Assembly (NCBI GenBank): GCA_016208415.1
Contig: JACQYB010000060.1
Coordinates: 1-61,941 of the forward strand
From: Betaproteobacteria bacterium
GTDB taxonomy: Bacteria; Pseudomonadota; Gammaproteobacteria; Burkholderiales; Rhodocyclaceae
Length of the DNA: 61,941 bases
Direction: 5' to 3'
This document shows, in pieces, positions 8,691-16,700 of the stretch (positions within the stretch are counted from its first letter, which is position 1; each line of letters begins with the position of its first letter). The position numbers and the translations under genes are program-made. The notes under the pieces are model-generated. The model saw only the letters and a list, made by a program, of their open reading frames with translations. It made no database searches and was not told where the DNA came from.

Positions 8691-10437
8691 GCCTGCGGAT
8701 TCTACCGCCCGCGGCGCGTGGCCGACCCGGCGCCGCCCCTGCGCCGCCGCGACGGACGACGGGCCGGGGAAGCTTCGATATACTGCATGCTCCACACGAA
8801 CCCGCCCATGGCCGCCCAACCTCAAGAGCACTACCGTCCCGCCGTCCCCGCCGCGAGGCCTGGCGCTGCTGCTGGCCTCCGCGGGCGCCATGCTGTGGCT
8901 GGCGCCCCATGCCGCACTGGCCCACTCCCTGGGCTGGGCCGGCGCCATGGCGGCGGCGCTGGGCCTGATGTCGGTCGCCACGCTGCGCCGGCTGGCCGAT
9001 GCCCGGTCGGGGACATCGCAACCCGGGCGGGAACCCCACCTGTTTGTGCTTGGCGCCCTGCTCGCGGGCACTGCGTGGGGGGCGCTGCCCTTCCTCGGCG
9101 TCGTCGAACCCCAGGAACCCCTGCGCACGCCGCTGCTGCTGGTGGGGGGGCTGTGCCTGGTGGCCACGGGCGCGCTGGTGTTCGGGCGAGCCGCCTTTCA
9201 TGCCTTTGCAGTGCCGGCAGTGGCGGGACTCGCGGTCTTCCTGCTGCTGCGCGGGGACGCCGGGGGCGCATGGGGCGCAGCGGGTTTCGGCGCACTGCTG
9301 GCGGGTCTGCACCACGTAAACCTGGGCCGCCTGCTCGCCGCGGCGCACTTCCAGGGGAGCGGTGCGACACCGCCGCCGGAGGCGTTCCAGGCGCGCCCGG
9401 ATTCCGTGCCGCCGGAGCACCCGCACGGCCCGCGGCCCTTCGCGGCGTCCGGCGAACCCCTCGGCGGGGCGGCGCGCGATGGCGCCCTGCGGGATCTGGT
9501 GGCACTGGCCTCCGACTGGTACTGGGAGCAGGACGGCGAGGGGCGCTTCACGCGCATCACCGTCAGCGCCACGGCGCCGCTGGCGCATCCGCCCTTCACG
9601 CTGCTCGGGCGGTGCCTGTGGGAACTGGAGCACATCCGCGGCGTGTCCGCCGAGCAGTGGCGCAGCCTGCGCGACAGGATGCAGCAGCAGAATGCCTTCC
9701 GCGATTTCGCCTACCAGGTGGAAGCCGCCGCCGGCGAAGTGCACTGGTACAGCATCAGCGGCCAGCCGCTGAAGCATGCCGACGGGCGCTTTGCCGGCTA
9801 CCAGGGCGTGGGCCTGGACGTGACCGAGCAGATGCGGGGCGAGGAACGCTATCGCTTCCAGGCCAACCATGACCCCCTCACCGGCCTGCCCAACCGCCGG
9901 GTGCTGGACGACCGTCTCGAGCAGGCCGTGGTGCAGGCGCGCCGCCAGCGCCGCCACGTGGCGGTCATGGTGCTGGACCTGGATCACTTCAAGGTCATCA
10001 ACGACACCGAAGGCCACGCCGCCGGCGACCATGTGCTGGGCGTCGTCGCCGAGCGACTGCGCGCCCTGGTGCGCGAGAGCGACACGGTGGTGCGCCTTGG
10101 CGGCGACGAGTTCGTGGTGCTGCTGCCCGAGATCGCGCAGGTGCGCGACGCCGTGACGGTGGCCGAAAAGATCATCGCCGGGCTCAAGGAACCGATCATG
10201 GTGGGCGAACGCCACCACGTCATCGGCGTGAGCATCGGCGTGGCCATCTTCCCGGACCACGCCGCGCTCGCCGATTCCCTACTGGAGAGGGCCGACCAGG
10301 CCATGTACGCGGCCAAGCGGCGCGGTGGCTCCGGCTACGAGATCTGCAACCGGGCCGGCGATCCCGCCGCGGTCGACACGACGGGCGTGCTCGACGATCG
10401 GCGCAAAGGGTGTTCCGCCAGCGCTTCGCACGACTGA
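8689..10437 (+). CDS. Membrane-anchored PAS-GGDEF diguanylate cyclase
   Basis: Up to 582 residues. Hydrophobic helices fill about residues 55-190 (for example GLALLLASAGAMLWL), then a linker, a PAS-like segment around DWYWEQDGEGRFT (near 280-385) and a C-terminal GGDEF domain. The active-site motif RLGGDEFVVLL is intact, and an RESD five residues before it fits the c-di-GMP inhibitory I-site. It should make cyclic di-GMP at the inner membrane. The N-terminus is doubtful: the only start in this frame before the membrane segment is the ATG at 8689, overlapping the gluQ start, whereas a natural-looking start (MAAQPQEHYRPAV) at 8808 is in another frame, so a frameshift near 8850 is possible. Confidence 0.85.
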   Translation: MPADSTARGAWPTRRRPCAAATDDGPGKLRYTACSTRTRPWPPNLKSTTVPPSPPRGLALLLASAGAMLWLAPHAALAHSLGWAGAMAAALGLMSVATLRRLADARSGTSQPGREPHLFVLGALLAGTAWGALPFLGVVEPQEPLRTPLLLVGGLCLVATGALVFGRAAFHAFAVPAVAGLAVFLLLRGDAGGAWGAAGFGALLAGLHHVNLGRLLAAAHFQGSGATPPPEAFQARPDSVPPEHPHGPRPFAASGEPLGGAARDGALRDLVALASDWYWEQDGEGRFTRITVSATAPLAHPPFTLLGRCLWELEHIRGVSAEQWRSLRDRMQQQNAFRDFAYQVEAAAGEVHWYSISGQPLKHADGRFAGYQGVGLDVTEQMRGEERYRFQANHDPLTGLPNRRVLDDRLEQAVVQARRQRRHVAVMVLDLDHFKVINDTEGHAAGDHVLGVVAERLRALVRESDTVVRLGGDEFVVLLPEIAQVRDAVTVAEKIIAGLKEPIMVGERHHVIGVSIGVAIFPDHAALADSLLERADQAMYAAKRRGGSGYEICNRAGDPAAVDTTGVLDDRRKGCSASASHD

Positions 10438-10673
10438 GGTAGCGTCTCCGAGGTCCGGCCAAGCGCTCCGGCGCGGTTCATATCATTGCGCGTGCGCTTC
10501 GCGCGTCATCCTGGACGCCGGTACCCTTGCCCCCGGAATGCTGCTTCCTCATCAACGATCAGGCCGAACGCGGCCCCCGTCCGGTCCCCAGAGTGCTTCG
10601 CCGAGAACCTTCCGGCAGGCTCGGGACGTGACCGGGACATGAGCCTTCCGCCGGGCCGCTCCGAGGAAAGCCC

Positions 10674-10692
10674 GGTCCCTCCCGGAGGGACC
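10674..10692. repeat. 19-bp inverted repeat upstream of the Ser/Thr kinase gene
   Basis: GGTCCCTCC and GGAGGGACC form perfect 9-bp arms with a single central base. It ends 23 bp before the kinase start codon, so it could fold in the leader mRNA or bind a dimeric regulator. The rest of 10438-10715 shows no gene; short GC-rich palindromic patches are present. Confidence 0.5.
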
Positions 10693-10715
10693 GCGCGCAG
10701 CGCGAGGGTGCCCCG

Positions 10716-12257
10716 ATGAGCACCCGAGGCCGCGCCATCCTGCTTTCCGTGACGGCCCTCCTGGTCTCGGGAGTGCTCTGGTGGGCACTGCGCGCCGCGC
10801 TGGAAGCAAGGTTGATTGCCACCGCCCAGCGCGACCTGCACACCATCGTGGATCTGGTGTCGCTGGATCTGGATCGCCTGGCCGACGATGCCCCCGCGCT
10901 CCACGGATCCGCGCTGCTGGCGCAGGCATCCCGAACGAACCGGGAGCTGGCGGCAACGCTGGCGCGGGTCAGCGACGAAAACTTCCGCAGCATCCATTTC
11001 TTCGACGCGGCGGGCGAGGTGGTGCGGATTGGCGGAACCGCGCCCGGCGATATCGCCCGATCGTCTTTCACGCCCGAGATCGTTCGTCAGGCTCGGTCGG
11101 CGGGACTGGCGCCCGCCTCCGCCCGCCAGGGCGCGTTGTTCGACCCCTACCACGACGTGCATCAGCGGGAAGTGGTCGGCGTCTGGCGGTGGATCGCCGC
11201 CAGGGAACTCGGGATCGTGGCCGAACGGCCGTACGACCGGTTCATCCAGCCGATTCGCTGGATCGACGCGACCTTTGGCATCGCCCTGCTTCTCGGGGTC
11301 CTGGCGTTCATCTTCCTCACCCGGGTGGATCTTCGGGAATTGCGCGCTGCATTCCGGCGATCCGACATCAGCGCCTGCGGGCCGTACGAGATCAAGCGGC
11401 TGATCGGCGAGGGCGCCATGGCAAACGTCTATCTCGCCGAGCACACGCATCTCAAGCGCGTCGTTGCCCTCAAGCGGCTGAAGATCCACGCCCAGAGCGA
11501 CGAGCTGCTGGAACGCTTCGATCGGGAAGCACGCCTGGCCAGCCAGCTCGCGCACCCGAACATCATCACGGTTCTGGACCACGGCAGCGTCCCGGGGGGC
11601 GGCTTCTACTACGCCATGGAATTCATCCGCGGGCTCACCCTGACGCAATGGGTGGAGCAGCACGGCCCGTTGCCACCGGCCCGTGCGGTTCGCATCCTGC
11701 GACAGATCTGCGCCGCGGTCGGGGCGATGCACCAGCGGCAACTGCTCCACCGCGACATCAAGCCCGACAATGTCATGGCCTACGCGGCCCATGGCGACTA
11801 CGACCTGGTCAAGCTGCTCGACTTCGGACTCATCAAGGATCTCGAGCACACCGCCACGCGCGATCTCTCGCGCGACGCGCGTGTTCTCGGAACCCCGGCG
11901 TTCATGGCGCCGGAACGGCTTGTCGATCCGCGCATCGTCGACCGCCGCACCGACCTGTACGGCATCGGCTGCATCGGGTTCTATCTCCTGGCGGGGCGCA
12001 AACCCTTCGAGGCGGGCCGCGACGCCGACCTGGTCCAGCAGATCCAGCACATCCAGGCACCCGCCGTGTCGTCGCTGTCGATCTTCGCGATACCGCAACA
12101 GCTCGATCAACTCATCGCCAACGCCTTGGCGAAGAACATGGAGTTGCGCCCCGCCGACGCGGAAGACTTCGACGCCGCCCTGAAGGAAATCGAGCGACAG
12201 GCCCCCTGGCACCGGGAACAGGCGCGCCTCTGGTGGATGAGCGTCTTTCCCGCCTGA
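10716..12257 (+). CDS. Membrane-anchored eukaryotic-like Ser/Thr protein kinase with N-terminal sensor region
   Basis: A 513-residue protein. A transmembrane helix at about residues 8-28, an extracytoplasmic region of about 150 residues with IHFFDAAGEVVRI and a second helix near 187-207 resemble a single-Cache-type sensor. The C-terminal half (about 225-490) is a complete Hanks-type kinase: glycine loop GEGAMANVYLAEH, catalytic lysine in VVALKRLK, catalytic loop HRDIKPDN, metal site DFGLIKD and MAPERL. In most bacterial kinases of this class the kinase domain is N-terminal to the membrane helix; here the order is reversed, like a histidine kinase. No phosphatase gene is adjacent. Ligand and substrates unknown. 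Confidence 0.92.
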   Translation: MSTRGRAILLSVTALLVSGVLWWALRAALEARLIATAQRDLHTIVDLVSLDLDRLADDAPALHGSALLAQASRTNRELAATLARVSDENFRSIHFFDAAGEVVRIGGTAPGDIARSSFTPEIVRQARSAGLAPASARQGALFDPYHDVHQREVVGVWRWIAARELGIVAERPYDRFIQPIRWIDATFGIALLLGVLAFIFLTRVDLRELRAAFRRSDISACGPYEIKRLIGEGAMANVYLAEHTHLKRVVALKRLKIHAQSDELLERFDREARLASQLAHPNIITVLDHGSVPGGGFYYAMEFIRGLTLTQWVEQHGPLPPARAVRILRQICAAVGAMHQRQLLHRDIKPDNVMAYAAHGDYDLVKLLDFGLIKDLEHTATRDLSRDARVLGTPAFMAPERLVDPRIVDRRTDLYGIGCIGFYLLAGRKPFEAGRDADLVQQIQHIQAPAVSSLSIFAIPQQLDQLIANALAKNMELRPADAEDFDAALKEIERQAPWHREQARLWWMSVFPA

Positions 12258-12723
12258 TGTCGCCGAGCGAACGGGACAAGCTTCCGCGAGCTGCGGCGAC
12301 GACGACGGAGCCTTTCCGAAGACGGGTCCGCTGAAAGCAGGAATGCCAGAGCGGCGTCTGGCCTTGGAATTTGGTGGCGGGGAGTTTACCGCCGAACCCC
12401 TTCCCTTTGGGGCCAGAGAGTAATGGAGAGTGCTTCTGCGGGCGTCTGTCCATCAGCTTCGGCACGTTGCCGGGCGTTTGAAGGTCGACCTGCGCACCGG
12501 GCGTGAGCTCCATGATCTTCAGTCGTATCTGGTTGTTTTTGTCTCCCGCGCCAAATCTTCGTGGCGCGCCGCCAAGTCGCGCGACAAATACGGGAAGTTA
12601 TTACCCTTTCTATTACCCTTACTTAAGGGTAATTACCCTTTCTCCCGCCCACCCCTTGCCACAGGAAATTTCACTAAACACCAACATCAGTGAAACCGTA
12701 CTTTCATTACGTAAGGCAGATAG
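12258..12723. other. Gene-free stretch of 466 bp, partly AT-richer than its surroundings
   Basis: No convincing coding region. The proximal part is ordinary GC-rich sequence. From about 12520 to 12720 the composition shifts towards AT and contains a cluster of ATTACCCTT repeats and a perfect palindrome (listed separately). This marks the left edge of the acquired region that ends at the tRNA-Ala gene. Confidence 0.6.
12600..12641. repeat. Cluster of ATTACCCTT repeats with a perfect 22-bp palindrome
   Basis: Direct copies of ATTACCCTT begin at 12600, 12612 and 12632, and an inverted copy lies at 12624-12633. The copies at 12612-12621 and 12624-12633 form an inverted repeat with 10-bp arms (ATTACCCTTA / TAAGGGTAAT) and a 2-bp spacer. 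Such clustered copies are typical of operators or iterons. The cluster lies about 80 bp beyond the 3' end of the first Fic gene. Confidence 0.75.
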
Positions 12724-13770
12724 TCACATTTTCCGCCACTTGGCGGCCGGCCCACGCCCCTGGCACTCGACCTTGCCTGCCGCCTGCTGTTCGCGCAGCA
12801 CCCGGCGAACCATGTCGCGACTGACGCCCGGGCAGCGCAGTTCCAGTTGCGCGACTGAAAATTCCCCGCCGAACTGCCCGATGGCCGAGATCACCTGATC
12901 GGTCTTCGCACCACGTGGCGCCTTGGTCTCGCCCACGCGCTCAGCGAACTCCTTGTAGGCCGTTTTCAGGATGAACAGCACGTAGTTGATGTAAGGCCAG
13001 GGATCGTGTTTGCCCTCGTGCCAGCCCTGTGAGCTTTTCTCCAGCGTCTCGTAATAGCGATCCTTGTTCTGTTCGACCAGGCGCTCCAGGCTTATGTACC
13101 GGCCCACCTCGTAGCCAAGCTGGTAGCTTTGCAACAGCCAGAGCAACCGCGAGACACGGCCGTTGCCATCGCGGAAGGGGTGGATGCACAAGAAGTCGAG
13201 ATTGAAAGCCGCCAGCGCGATCAGCGGCGGCACCCAGCCCTCGTCCAGGCAGCGGTGCCAATCGAGCACCAAATTGGCCATGCGTGCCGGCGTCTCCGAT
13301 GCCGGCACGGTGCGAAACCTGACCCGCTCGCGGCCATCCGGATAGCGCTCGATGATGTCGCCGTCCTTTTCCTTGTACTGCCCGGCATCCCAAATCTGTC
13401 CGCGCGTCAGGGCGTGCAGTCGCTTGATCGTCTGCTCATCGACCTGGATGCCAGCGGCCTCGCCATGAATCCACGCCAGGGCGTCGCGGTAGCCGCGCAC
13501 CTCTTCCTCGTCGCGACCGCGGAATAAGGGCTTCGGCGCAACAAGAATGTCTCGCACCCTTGCCGGATCGACCGACACGCCCTCAATGCGATTCGATGAC
13601 ACAGCGCTTTCGATCAGCGCGTGCTCGCGCAATGCCTTCAGACGCTGAGGGGACTGGCGCGTATAGAGTTCCTGCTTACCGCGGAATTCTCCGAGATCGG
13701 TGAGATACCAAGCAGTGGCCGGTGGGACTCCAAGGCTGCCGGCGGCGAAAGATCGTAGGGTGGATTTCAT
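12724..13770 (-). CDS. Fic family protein (class II inhibitory helix, Fic, winged-helix-like tail)
   Basis: A 348-residue protein. The Fic active-site motif HPFRDGNGRVSR near residue 195 matches HPFx(D/E)GNGRxxR, with the catalytic His, so AMP transfer to a protein hydroxyl is the expected activity. SSNRIEGV near residue 58 fits the inhibitory (S/T)xxxE(G/N) motif, placed N-terminal as in class II Fic proteins, so it is probably autoinhibited. The C-terminal 70 residues (TDQVISAIGQFGGEFSVAQLELRC) look like a DNA-binding winged helix. It lies in a degraded mobile region and follows a small ORF by 4 bp. Target unknown. Confidence 0.93.
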   Translation of the reverse strand: MKSTLRSFAAGSLGVPPATAWYLTDLGEFRGKQELYTRQSPQRLKALREHALIESAVSSNRIEGVSVDPARVRDILVAPKPLFRGRDEEEVRGYRDALAWIHGEAAGIQVDEQTIKRLHALTRGQIWDAGQYKEKDGDIIERYPDGRERVRFRTVPASETPARMANLVLDWHRCLDEGWVPPLIALAAFNLDFLCIHPFRDGNGRVSRLLWLLQSYQLGYEVGRYISLERLVEQNKDRYYETLEKSSQGWHEGKHDPWPYINYVLFILKTAYKEFAERVGETKAPRGAKTDQVISAIGQFGGEFSVAQLELRCPGVSRDMVRRVLREQQAAGKVECQGRGPAAKWRKM

Positions 13771-13774
13771 GGGT

Positions 13775-14008
13775 TTATGCCACAGATGCCGAGGGTTTGT
13801 TGTCTTGGCTGGCGTCGATCAAGATGATGTTCTCGGCAGCATCCAGGCCGAGATCCCGGCGATAGCGCATAACCTTCTGAAGTTCGCTATCGCTGAAATG
13901 CAGAATTACCGTGATCGATTTCCTCGTGTTATTGGCCACCTCGTAGACGCCGACCTGTTTTTCAAGGGCGGTCTCAAGTACCAAGTGCAACACCTGAAGA
14001 TTGTCCAT
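13775..14008 (-). CDS. Small hypothetical protein upstream of the Fic gene
   Basis: A 77-residue frame (MDNLQVLHLVLETALEKQ...) ending ASQDNKPSASVA, 4 bp before the Fic start on the same strand, so the two are probably cotranscribed. It has the look of a mixed alpha/beta small protein with a central VANNTRKSITVILHFSD segment. I do not recognise a family. Its first codons overlap, in another frame, the tail of the IS30 transposase remnant, so the true start may have been removed by the insertion. An antitoxin role for the Fic protein is possible from position only. Confidence 0.55.
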   Translation of the reverse strand: MDNLQVLHLVLETALEKQVGVYEVANNTRKSITVILHFSDSELQKVMRYRRDLGLDAAENIILIDASQDNKPSASVA

Positions 14009-14366
14009 TTGAATCATGCGCTTGCGCCTTGACGAGCAATTCGGCGTAGACCTCCAGAGGCGAGCGGAAGCCATGGATCTTGCGCGGTCGGCAATTGAGC
14101 CGCAAGGCGATGGCATCGAGCTCATCCTGGGAGAAGCTCGAAAGGTCCGAACCCTTGGGCAGGTACTGGCGCAGCAGGCCGTTGGTGTTCTCGTTGGAGC
14201 CGCGCTGCCAGGGGCTGTGGGGGTCGGCGAAATAGACCGTCACCCCGGTGTGTGCGCTCAATTCGCGGTGGCGGCTCATCTCCTTGCCCTGGTCGTAGGT
14301 CAGCGTCTTGCGCATCGGCTCATGCACGCGGTTGAGGGCGGAGGTCGTGCCCTCCTGGGCGGCCTG
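13974..14366 (-). pseudogene. IS30-family transposase, C-terminal remnant
   Basis: The frame encodes the C-terminal part of an IS30 DDE transposase: KTLTYDQGKEMSRH carries the second catalytic Asp region, then VTVYFADPHSPWQRGSNENT with the catalytic Glu, LLRQYLPKGSDLS and LNCRPRKIHGFRSPLEVY. The N-terminal half with the helix-turn-helix and first Asp is missing; similarity stops near 14366. At the other end the frame runs past the normal C-terminus into unrelated sequence. Non-functional relic of an insertion between the two Fic loci. Confidence 0.85.
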
Positions 14367-14467
14367 GGTGATGCCGGCTGTCGGCGCCGAAGGCCAGGTA
14401 GTTCGGCATGCGAGAAGGGTGTGAACTGAATTCCCGCCCTTCGCCATTCCGCTCGACGACTGCGACC

Positions 14468-15583
14468 TCAATCGACCAGTTCGTAGGCCGTGCTGCGCCC
14501 GCCGCCGGCCATCCTGCGCACCACGCCCAGCGCGATCAATTCGCTGATGTCGCGCAGCGCTGTATCCGCTGAGCATTTGGCAATGGCTGCCCATTTGCTG
14601 CTGGTCAGCTTGCCCTCGAAACCGTCGAGGAGGCGGTTGAGCAATTTCACCTGCCTTACGTTCAGCGGCGTGCCCGCCCAGCGCTGCCAGAAGCGCGCCT
14701 TTACCAGGACGGCGTCGAGGGTGTGCTGGGCGCTGTCTACCGCCCGCAGTAGGGCGCCGAGGAACCACGCCAACCACGCGGTGACATCCAGCGCGCCTTT
14801 CTGGGTGTGCTCCAACACGTCGTAGTAGTCCTCGCGCTCGCGCTGGATTTGCGCCGACAGGCTGTAGAAGCGTTGCGGGCTATCATCGGCGCGAGCCAGA
14901 AACAGATCGCCCACGGCCCGGGCGATGCGGCCGTTGCCGTCCTCAAAGGGGTGCAGGGTCACCAGCCACAAGTGCGCCAGCCCCGCTTTGATCAACGCCG
15001 GTTCGGGCATATCGGCATTCGCCCAGGCCAGGAAATCGGCAACCTCCGCTTCCAGCCGCGCAGCGGGCGGTGCCTCGTAGTGGACGCGCTGGCGATGAAC
15101 CGGGCCCGACACCACCTGCATCGGACCAGAGGCATCGTCGCGCCAGACACCGACACGGATTTGGGCAAGGCCGCCATACCCGGTGGGAAACAATGCGGCA
15201 TGCCAGCCAAACAGCCGTTCCGGTGTCAGAGGTGCAGCACAGCGGGCCGTGGCGTCCAGCACCATCTCAACTACGCCCTCGACGTGTCGATCCACCGGAG
15301 CAAGGGCACCGATGTCCACGCCGAGGCGGCGGGCAATCGATGAGCGCACCGACTCGACATCGAGCCGTTCGCCCTCGATTTCGCTGGTCTTGACCACGTC
15401 CTCGGTCAGCGCCGCCAGGCTGGCCTGGTCGCGCAGTGGCATGCCGACATCCGCCAGCCTGCCCAGAAGCTGCCCTTGGACGCGGCTGACTTCGGCCAAC
15501 GGGCCCGCCAGGGCGGCGAGGTCGTATTGCATGGCCGGCCAATCGGCCAGTTGCCAGATGTAATGCTTATCTCCGCTATTCAT
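14468..15583 (-). CDS. Fic/DOC family protein with DUF4172 N-terminus and winged-helix C-terminus
   Basis: A 371-residue protein. It begins with a DUF4172 domain (HYIWQLADWPAMQYD), followed by the inhibitory motif in VVKTSEIEGE near residue 68, the Fic motif LHPFEDGNGRIAR near residue 212 with catalytic His, and a C-terminal winged helix (LLDGFEGKLTSSKWAAIAKCS..ALRDISELIALGVV). This architecture is common in Fic proteins that AMPylate a target and bind DNA. Overlapping GCGGCGAAT-type repeats surround its start codon and could be its own operator. It is unrelated in sequence detail to the other Fic protein 700 bp away, so it is not a recent duplicate. Confidence 0.93.
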   Translation of the reverse strand: MNSGDKHYIWQLADWPAMQYDLAALAGPLAEVSRVQGQLLGRLADVGMPLRDQASLAALTEDVVKTSEIEGERLDVESVRSSIARRLGVDIGALAPVDRHVEGVVEMVLDATARCAAPLTPERLFGWHAALFPTGYGGLAQIRVGVWRDDASGPMQVVSGPVHRQRVHYEAPPAARLEAEVADFLAWANADMPEPALIKAGLAHLWLVTLHPFEDGNGRIARAVGDLFLARADDSPQRFYSLSAQIQREREDYYDVLEHTQKGALDVTAWLAWFLGALLRAVDSAQHTLDAVLVKARFWQRWAGTPLNVRQVKLLNRLLDGFEGKLTSSKWAAIAKCSADTALRDISELIALGVVRRMAGGGRSTAYELVD

Positions 15584-15649
15584 GCGGCGATTGTGGCACC
15601 CATTCGCCGCAAGGGCAAGCTATTCGACGCGTCAAATGCGGCGAATAGC
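15574..15649. promoter_or_regulatory. Operator-like repeats at the start of the DUF4172-Fic gene
   Basis: ATTCGCCGCA at 15602-15611 and TGCGGCGAAT at 15637-15646 form a perfect 10-bp inverted repeat. A further half-site, TGCGGCGATT, overlaps the start codon at 15583-15592. CCGCTATTC at 15574-15582 pairs with GAATAGCGG at 15641-15649. The array covers the promoter region of the minus-strand Fic gene, as expected for autoregulation through its winged helix. Confidence 0.6.
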
Positions 15650-15690
15650 GGGGCGATTCACCGCAGCGCCTTCTCTCAGGCGACTTCGCA

Positions 15691-15881
15691 CGGCGCCCGT
15701 TTTGCCACATCTGTTCCCGGCCGAGCAGCAGCGCATTGTCCAGTTGCTGATCGAGCGCGTGATCCTGCGTGACGACGGCATCGAGATCCGCTGGCACGAG
15801 ATGGGCTGGCAGGCTCTGGCAGGGGAAATGCGGCCGGGCACGATCGGCGCGGAACTGATTGAACTGGAGGCTTTGGCATGA
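15691..15881 (+). pseudogene. C-terminal fragment of a large serine recombinase/resolvase
   Basis: The frame LFPAEQQRIVQLLIERVILRDDGIEIRW followed by GWQALAGEM matches the extreme C-terminus of recombinase-family proteins found on genomic islands. The catalytic resolvase domain and zinc-ribbon region are absent; upstream is the Fic promoter. The stop codon overlaps the ATG of the next gene, a coupling that survives from the intact element. Confidence 0.7.
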
Positions 15882-16288
15882 CGCGCATCGTTCAGGCCGG
15901 GGAGGCCATCCAGCCGACCACACTGACCACCTTCATCCCGATTCGCATCAAGCGCAGCGGCGGGCGCAAGGTGGTGGTGCCGGCCTCCAATGACGCCGCG
16001 CCGGCGCATGACGCCCCCATCCTCACAGCCTTGTCGCGGGCATTCCACTGGCAACGTCTGCTCGACGACGGGCGGGTCAAGAGCGGCGCCGAGATCGCCC
16101 TGCGCGAGGGGCTGCATCACACAACGGTCAATGAACTGCTGCGCCTGACCCTGCTGGCACCCGACTTGGTGCGCGCCATCCTGGCTGGGAAGCAGCCGAA
16201 GACCTTGAGCCTGATCTGGCTGAAGAACAACGAGTTGCCGGGAAGCTGGGCGACGCAGCAGGCGCTGTTCGCGGGGTTCGATGCGTAG
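15878..16288 (+). CDS. Conserved companion protein of island serine recombinases
   Basis: A 136-residue protein beginning MTRIVQAGEAIQP, starting in an ATGA overlap with the recombinase fragment. The first half has a beta-rich basic segment (FIPIRIKRSGGRKVVV); the second half looks like a helix-turn-helix (GAEIALREGLHHTTVNELLRLTLLAPDLVRAILAG), similar to the region that follows recombinase genes on several proteobacterial islands. With its recombinase truncated, it is probably a leftover. Exact function unknown. Confidence 0.65.
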   Translation: MTRIVQAGEAIQPTTLTTFIPIRIKRSGGRKVVVPASNDAAPAHDAPILTALSRAFHWQRLLDDGRVKSGAEIALREGLHHTTVNELLRLTLLAPDLVRAILAGKQPKTLSLIWLKNNELPGSWATQQALFAGFDA

Positions 16289-16499
16289 TTCGATTTCCTC
16301 TCGGTGGGCATGGCTGTCTACGAACCGTCGCCCGGCAACCCGCACGAAATCGGGGTGTCGACCAGCGGGTAGCCACAGGTAAAATGGAGAAAAGAGAGGA
16401 TTCCGGGGGCTGGGGGGCGGGAAAATGCGCCATCCGCCACAGTGGGCAACACCGCATCCAAGGCTGAACCCGCGGCAGAACTGGGGCCTGAGCGGATAA

Positions 16500-16526
16500 C
16501 AAAAAAGCCAGCGCGAGGCTGGCTTC
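16500..16526 (-). terminator. Rho-independent terminator of tRNA-Ala
   Basis: On the minus strand GAAGCCAGC and GCTGGCTTT pair across a CTCGC loop and run into a T tract (AAAAAA at 16501-16506 on the plus strand). It begins 8 bp after the tRNA 3' end. Confidence 0.85.
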
Positions 16527-16533
16527 TGGAAAG

Positions 16534-16609
<76 letters not shown>

Positions 16610-16700
16610 GTCGAGGCAGAGGATTCTAGCAGAAACCGCCCGGGATGCCAGCCCCGGTCGCAACACCCCCGGTCGCAGCGCCCGGGAGCGGGCAGGTTAC

